A stretch of 64,000 nucleotides of DNA from Pseudomonas orientalis (GTDB lineage: Bacteria > Pseudomonadota > Gammaproteobacteria > Pseudomonadales > Pseudomonadaceae): contig NZ_CP094351.1 in assembly GCF_022807995.1 (NCBI RefSeq), positions 5,193,501 through 5,257,500 on the forward strand, read 5' to 3'. Both the position numbers and the translations under genes were made by a program. A model generated the notes under the pieces. It saw only the letters and a program-made list of their open reading frames with translations. It searched no databases and was not told where the DNA came from. Position 1 is the stretch's first letter; every line of letters begins with the position of its first letter. Shown piece by piece: positions 60,746-64,000 of this stretch.

Positions 60746-61192
60746 TTGCCCGTCCTGGACGAAATCGACCGCCAACTGATCGCCGCCCTGCAGCTCAACG
60801 CCCGCGAAAGCGTGGCCATGCTTGCGCGGCAACTCGGCATTGCGCGCACCACGGTGACGTCGCGCTTGGCACGCCTGGAGAAAACCCAGGTCATCACCGG
60901 TTATGGCGTGCGCCTGGGCCAGCGCCTTGCGGATGGCGGTCTGCAGGCGTATGTGGGGATTACCGTCCAGCCGCGTTCGGGCAAGGAAGTGTTGCGCAGG
61001 TTGAGCGCGATGGCCCAGGTGCAGCAGTTGTGCGCGGTGAGCGGCGAGTTTGATTATGTGGCGTGGCTGCGCACCGAGTCGCCGGAGCAGCTTGATCAGT
61101 TGCTGGATCAGATCGGCAGTGTCGACGGTGTTGAGAAAACCACGACTTCGATCATTCTCAGTAACAAACTGGACCGCGGGCAGCCGGTATGA
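60746..61192 (+). CDS. Lrp/AsnC-family transcriptional regulator
   Basis: 148 residues from TTG 60746 (with GGAGCT 8 bp before), or 160 from ATG 60710. N-terminal winged HTH (EIDRQLIAALQLNARESVAMLARQLGIARTTVTSRLARLEK) and C-terminal RAM domain (TVQPRSGKEVLRRLSAMAQVQQLCAVSGEFDYVAWL). Codirectional and 147 bp ahead of davB, so it likely senses lysine or a product and controls davBA. Confidence 0.9.
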   Translation: MPVLDEIDRQLIAALQLNARESVAMLARQLGIARTTVTSRLARLEKTQVITGYGVRLGQRLADGGLQAYVGITVQPRSGKEVLRRLSAMAQVQQLCAVSGEFDYVAWLRTESPEQLDQLLDQIGSVDGVEKTTTSIILSNKLDRGQPV

Positions 61193-61338
61193 CCGAAAAC
61201 CTCGTCACAATGACTAAAATGAGTGCAATCCGACGACACATTGCGTCTTATTAACGAGCGCAACGCTCCCTAAACTGGCTGCCATCTTTTCCTATACTCA
61301 ACGGGCACTGTCCCGCCGAGTCGTCAGTAAGGTCCGCC

Positions 61339-63042
61339 ATGAGCATTCCGTCCAGCAGCATCGCCAAGCCCCATCGCCACCCCACCGACGGTAAAAAACC
61401 CATCACTATCTTCGGCCCGGATTTTCCGTTTGCCTTTGATGACTGGATCGAACATCCCGCCGGCCTGGGCAGCATTCCTGCCGCTAACCACGGCGCTGAA
61501 GTGGCGATCGTGGGCGCCGGCATTGCGGGGCTGGTGGCGGCCTACGAACTGATGAAGCTGGGCTTGAAGCCGGTGGTGTACGAAGCCTCGAAGATGGGCG
61601 GTCGTCTGCGCTCCCAGGCTTTTGAAGGCGCCGAAGGCATTATCGCCGAGCTGGGTGGGATGCGTTTTCCAGTGTCGTCCACTGCCTTCTATCACTATGT
61701 GGACAAACTGGGCCTGGACACCAAACCCTTCCCCAACCCGCTGACGCCCGCATCCGGCAGTACCGTCATCGATCTGGAAGGCCAGACCCACTACGCGCAA
61801 AAACTCTCCGACTTGCCTGCGCTGTTCCAGGAAGTGGCCGACGCCTGGGCTGATGCTCTGGAAGCAGGGTCACAGTTCAGCGATATCCAGCAAGCCATCC
61901 GCGACCGCGACGTGCCGCGCCTCAAAGCGCTGTGGAATAAGCTGGTGCCGCTGTGGGATGACCGCACCTTCTACGACTTCGTCGCCACCTCTAAAGCCTT
62001 CGCCAAGCTGTCGTTCCATCATCGCGAAGTCTTTGGCCAGGTCGGTTTCGGCACCGGCGGCTGGGACTCGGACTTCCCCAACTCCATGCTGGAAATCTTC
62101 CGCGTGGTGATGACCAACTGCGACGACCATCAGCACCTGGTGGTTGGCGGCGTGGCACAAGTGCCCATGGGCATTTGGCGTCACGTACCCGAGCGCTGTG
62201 CCCACTGGCCCGCCGGCACCAGCCTCAGCTCATTGCACAGAGGCGCGCCACGGGCGGGGGTGAAGCGCATCGCCCACGCCGCCGACGGTCGTTTCGCCGT
62301 CACCGACACCTACGGTGACACCCGCGAGTACGCCGCCGTGTTGACCACCTGCCAGAGCTGGCTGCTGACCACCCAGATCGAATGCGACGAAACCCTGTTC
62401 TCGCAGAAAATGTGGATGGCCCTGGACCGCACGCGCTACATGCAGTCATCGAAGACCTTCGTCATGGTCGACCGCCCCTTCTGGAAAGACAAAGACCCGC
62501 AAACCGGCCGCGACCTGATGAGCATGACCCTCACCGACCGCCTGACCCGTGGCACCTATCTGTTCGATAACGGCGACGACAAGCCGGGCGTGATCTGCCT
62601 GTCCTACTCGTGGATGAGCGACGCGCTGAAAATGCTGCCCCAGCCCATCGACAAGCGGGTCAAGCTGGCACTCGACGCGCTGGCCAAGATCTACCCGAAA
62701 GTCGACATCAAGGCGCGTATCATCGGTGACCCGATCACGGTGTCCTGGGAAGCCGACCCACACTTCCTCGGGGCCTTCAAAGGCGCACTGCCCGGCCACT
62801 ATCGGTATAACCAGCGGATGTATGCACACTTCATGCAGAAGGACATGCCCGCCGAGCAACGTGGGATTTTTATCGCCGGCGACGACGTTTCCTGGACACC
62901 GGCCTGGGTCGAAGGCGCGGTGCAGACCTCGCTGAACGCGGTGTGGGGCATCATGAACCACTTCGGCGGCAGCACCCATCCGGAGAACCCGGGGCCCGGC
63001 GATGTGTTTGATGAGATAGGGCCCATCGCCCTGCCCGAATAA
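61339..63042 (+). CDS. davB: L-lysine 2-monooxygenase DavB
   Basis: 567 residues. A flavin amine-oxidase-fold monooxygenase converting L-lysine to 5-aminovaleramide. The FAD dinucleotide motif VAIVGAGIAGLVAAYE (G59xG61xxG64) and the GGRLRS, ELGGMRFP blocks are present, and the C-terminal FAD motif is AGDDVSWTPAWVEGAVQTSLNA. The near identity to the P. putida protein that I recall and the davA neighbour make the call firm. First step of the 5-aminovalerate route. Confidence 0.96.
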   Translation: MSIPSSSIAKPHRHPTDGKKPITIFGPDFPFAFDDWIEHPAGLGSIPAANHGAEVAIVGAGIAGLVAAYELMKLGLKPVVYEASKMGGRLRSQAFEGAEGIIAELGGMRFPVSSTAFYHYVDKLGLDTKPFPNPLTPASGSTVIDLEGQTHYAQKLSDLPALFQEVADAWADALEAGSQFSDIQQAIRDRDVPRLKALWNKLVPLWDDRTFYDFVATSKAFAKLSFHHREVFGQVGFGTGGWDSDFPNSMLEIFRVVMTNCDDHQHLVVGGVAQVPMGIWRHVPERCAHWPAGTSLSSLHRGAPRAGVKRIAHAADGRFAVTDTYGDTREYAAVLTTCQSWLLTTQIECDETLFSQKMWMALDRTRYMQSSKTFVMVDRPFWKDKDPQTGRDLMSMTLTDRLTRGTYLFDNGDDKPGVICLSYSWMSDALKMLPQPIDKRVKLALDALAKIYPKVDIKARIIGDPITVSWEADPHFLGAFKGALPGHYRYNQRMYAHFMQKDMPAEQRGIFIAGDDVSWTPAWVEGAVQTSLNAVWGIMNHFGGSTHPENPGPGDVFDEIGPIALPE

Positions 63043-63052
63043 GGAGCCTGTC

Positions 63053-63847
63053 ATGCGTGTCGCCCTGTACCAATGCCCGCCACTGCCGCTGGATGTCGCC
63101 GGTAATCTCAAGCGCCTGCGGCAACTGGCGCATGAAGCAGCAGGAGCCGATGTGCTCGTGTTGCCGGAGATGTTCCTGACGGGCTACAACATTGGCGTCG
63201 AGGCTGCTGGCGCGCTGGCCGAAACGAAGGATGGGGAGTCTGCCCAAACCATTGCCGACATCGCGCAAAGTGCCGGGCTGGCGATTGTGTACGGCTATCC
63301 GGAGCGGGCCGAGGATGGCCAGGTCTACAACGCTGTGCAACTGATCGACGCCCATGGCACACGCCTGTGCAACTATCGCAAGACCCATCTGTTTGGCGAT
63401 CTGGACCATTCGATGTTCAGCGCCGGTGACGACGACTTCCCGCTGGTGGAATTGAACGGCTGGAAGCTCGGTTTGCTGATTTGCTACGACCTGGAGTTCC
63501 CGGAAAACACGCGCCGCCTGGCCCTGGCCGGTGCCGAGCTGATCCTGGTGCCTACCGCCAATATGGTGCCGTTCGACTTTGTCGCCGACGTCACCGTGCG
63601 GGCGCGGGCGTTCGAGAACCAATGTTTTGTGGCCTATGCCAACTACTGCGGGCACGAAGGCGATATTCATTACTGCGGCCAGAGCAGTATTGCCGCGCCG
63701 GATGGTCAGCGCATCGCCCAGGCGGGCCTGGATGAGACGTTGATCGTCGGCACGCTGGATCGGCAAGCGATCCTCGACGCCCGCGCCGCCAATCATTACT
63801 TGCAGGACCGCCGTCCCGAGCTTTACGGCGCACTGCACAAGCCCTGA
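63053..63847 (+). CDS. davA: 5-aminopentanamidase DavA
   Basis: 264 residues, nitrilase-superfamily amidase that frees 5-aminovalerate from 5-aminovaleramide. The catalytic triad E39, K110, C144 (VLPEM, YRKTH, LLICYDLEF) is intact. AAGGAG before ATG 63053, 10 bp after davB. Downstream steps (davT, davD) are not in the window. Confidence 0.96.
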   Translation: MRVALYQCPPLPLDVAGNLKRLRQLAHEAAGADVLVLPEMFLTGYNIGVEAAGALAETKDGESAQTIADIAQSAGLAIVYGYPERAEDGQVYNAVQLIDAHGTRLCNYRKTHLFGDLDHSMFSAGDDDFPLVELNGWKLGLLICYDLEFPENTRRLALAGAELILVPTANMVPFDFVADVTVRARAFENQCFVAYANYCGHEGDIHYCGQSSIAAPDGQRIAQAGLDETLIVGTLDRQAILDARAANHYLQDRRPELYGALHKP

Positions 63848-63895
63848 TCCACCGGGTTTGCTAGCATAGGCACTTGCCCCGCTTCGGAAGTGCCC

Positions 63896-64000
63896 ATGCC
63901 TGCGCCGGTTCACCCTTACCCTCTGCACCTGACTCTGGCCAACGGCCTGCACCTTTGCCTGCGCCATGCGCCGCGCTTGAAGCGCTGCGCCGCTGTTTTA
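63896..64000 (+). CDS. pqqF: PqqF, pyrroloquinoline quinone peptidase, 5' end
   Basis: 35 codons visible, MPAPVHPYPLHLTLANGLHL and then CLRHAPRLKRCAAVL, which matches the start of M16-type PqqF in fluorescent Pseudomonas. GGAAG lies before the ATG. The davA-pqqF order is as in P. putida. The HxxEH site is beyond the edge. Confidence 0.8.
   Translation, partial: MPAPVHPYPLHLTLANGLHLCLRHAPRLKRCAAVL

Noticed and set aside
57454..61000. Direct repeat of the tRNA 3' end as an attachment site
   Set aside because: I searched by eye for TTCAAGTCC-type sequence downstream and found none.
1..64000. CRISPR array or prophage
   Set aside because: No regularly spaced repeats longer than the REPIN arms, and no integrase, terminase, capsid or tail genes.

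Overview
This window is chromosomal DNA from a Pseudomonas, most likely of the P. fluorescens group. The evidence is GC-rich coding sequence, Vfr, a trpE/trpGDC split with leader peptides, the EstA autotransporter, the lptD-surA-pdxA-rsmA-apaG-apaH-glpE run, the rpsU-dnaG-rpoD macromolecular-synthesis run, the lysine-degradation pair davB-davA beside pqqF, and many copies of the REP/REPIN repeats typical of fluorescent pseudomonads. Almost all of it is core genome. I see no prophage, CRISPR array, transposase or secretion system.

Layout. 1-10.2 kb: tyrS (5' part), an M23 peptidoglycan endopeptidase, anmK, erpA, argC, hemJ, a nitronate monooxygenase, a DUF805 membrane protein, an SDR, a HIT protein, coq7 and an OsmC protein. 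10.4-19.8 kb: vfr, a lipoate-ligase-like gene, trpC-trpD-trpG with an upstream leader peptide, estA, then trpE-gph-rpe, where the 3' end of gph is itself the trpE leader peptide. 19.9-29.7 kb: an iron alcohol dehydrogenase, a four-gene polyamine-type ABC importer, a LuxR-type two-component pair with a periplasmic sensor domain, and a DUF3530 protein. 29.8-40.1 kb: djlA-like, murU, amgK, then lptD through glpE. 40.4-45.3 kb: the PrkA kinase / YeaH / SpoVR stress locus. 45.3-49.2 kb: cca, folK-folB, plsY, tsaD. 49.4-57.5 kb: rpsU, dnaG, rpoD, an RmcA-type c-di-GMP enzyme and a tRNA-Ile2(CAU). 57.7-60.5 kb: a small accessory patch with an arsenic operon whose arsB is reduced to an N-terminal stub, plus two small envelope/stress proteins. 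60.7-64 kb: an Lrp-type regulator, davB, davA and the start of pqqF.

Themes. Peptidoglycan turnover and recycling recur (M23 endopeptidase, AnmK, AmgK, MurU), as does outer-membrane assembly (LptD, SurA, a BamE-like small lipoprotein). Tryptophan synthesis is split into two operons about 4 kb apart, each preceded by a Trp-rich leader ending in the same ARWRWRA residues; this implies matching ribosome-mediated attenuation at both.

The least ordinary observations are the gph/trpL double-use reading frame, a REPIN nested inside another REPIN, a REPIN that supplies the stop codons of both flanking genes, the arsB stub with a triple 16-bp-spaced repeat upstream of arsR, and a segment of lptD with unusual codon use. 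I did not find a convincing new multi-gene system.
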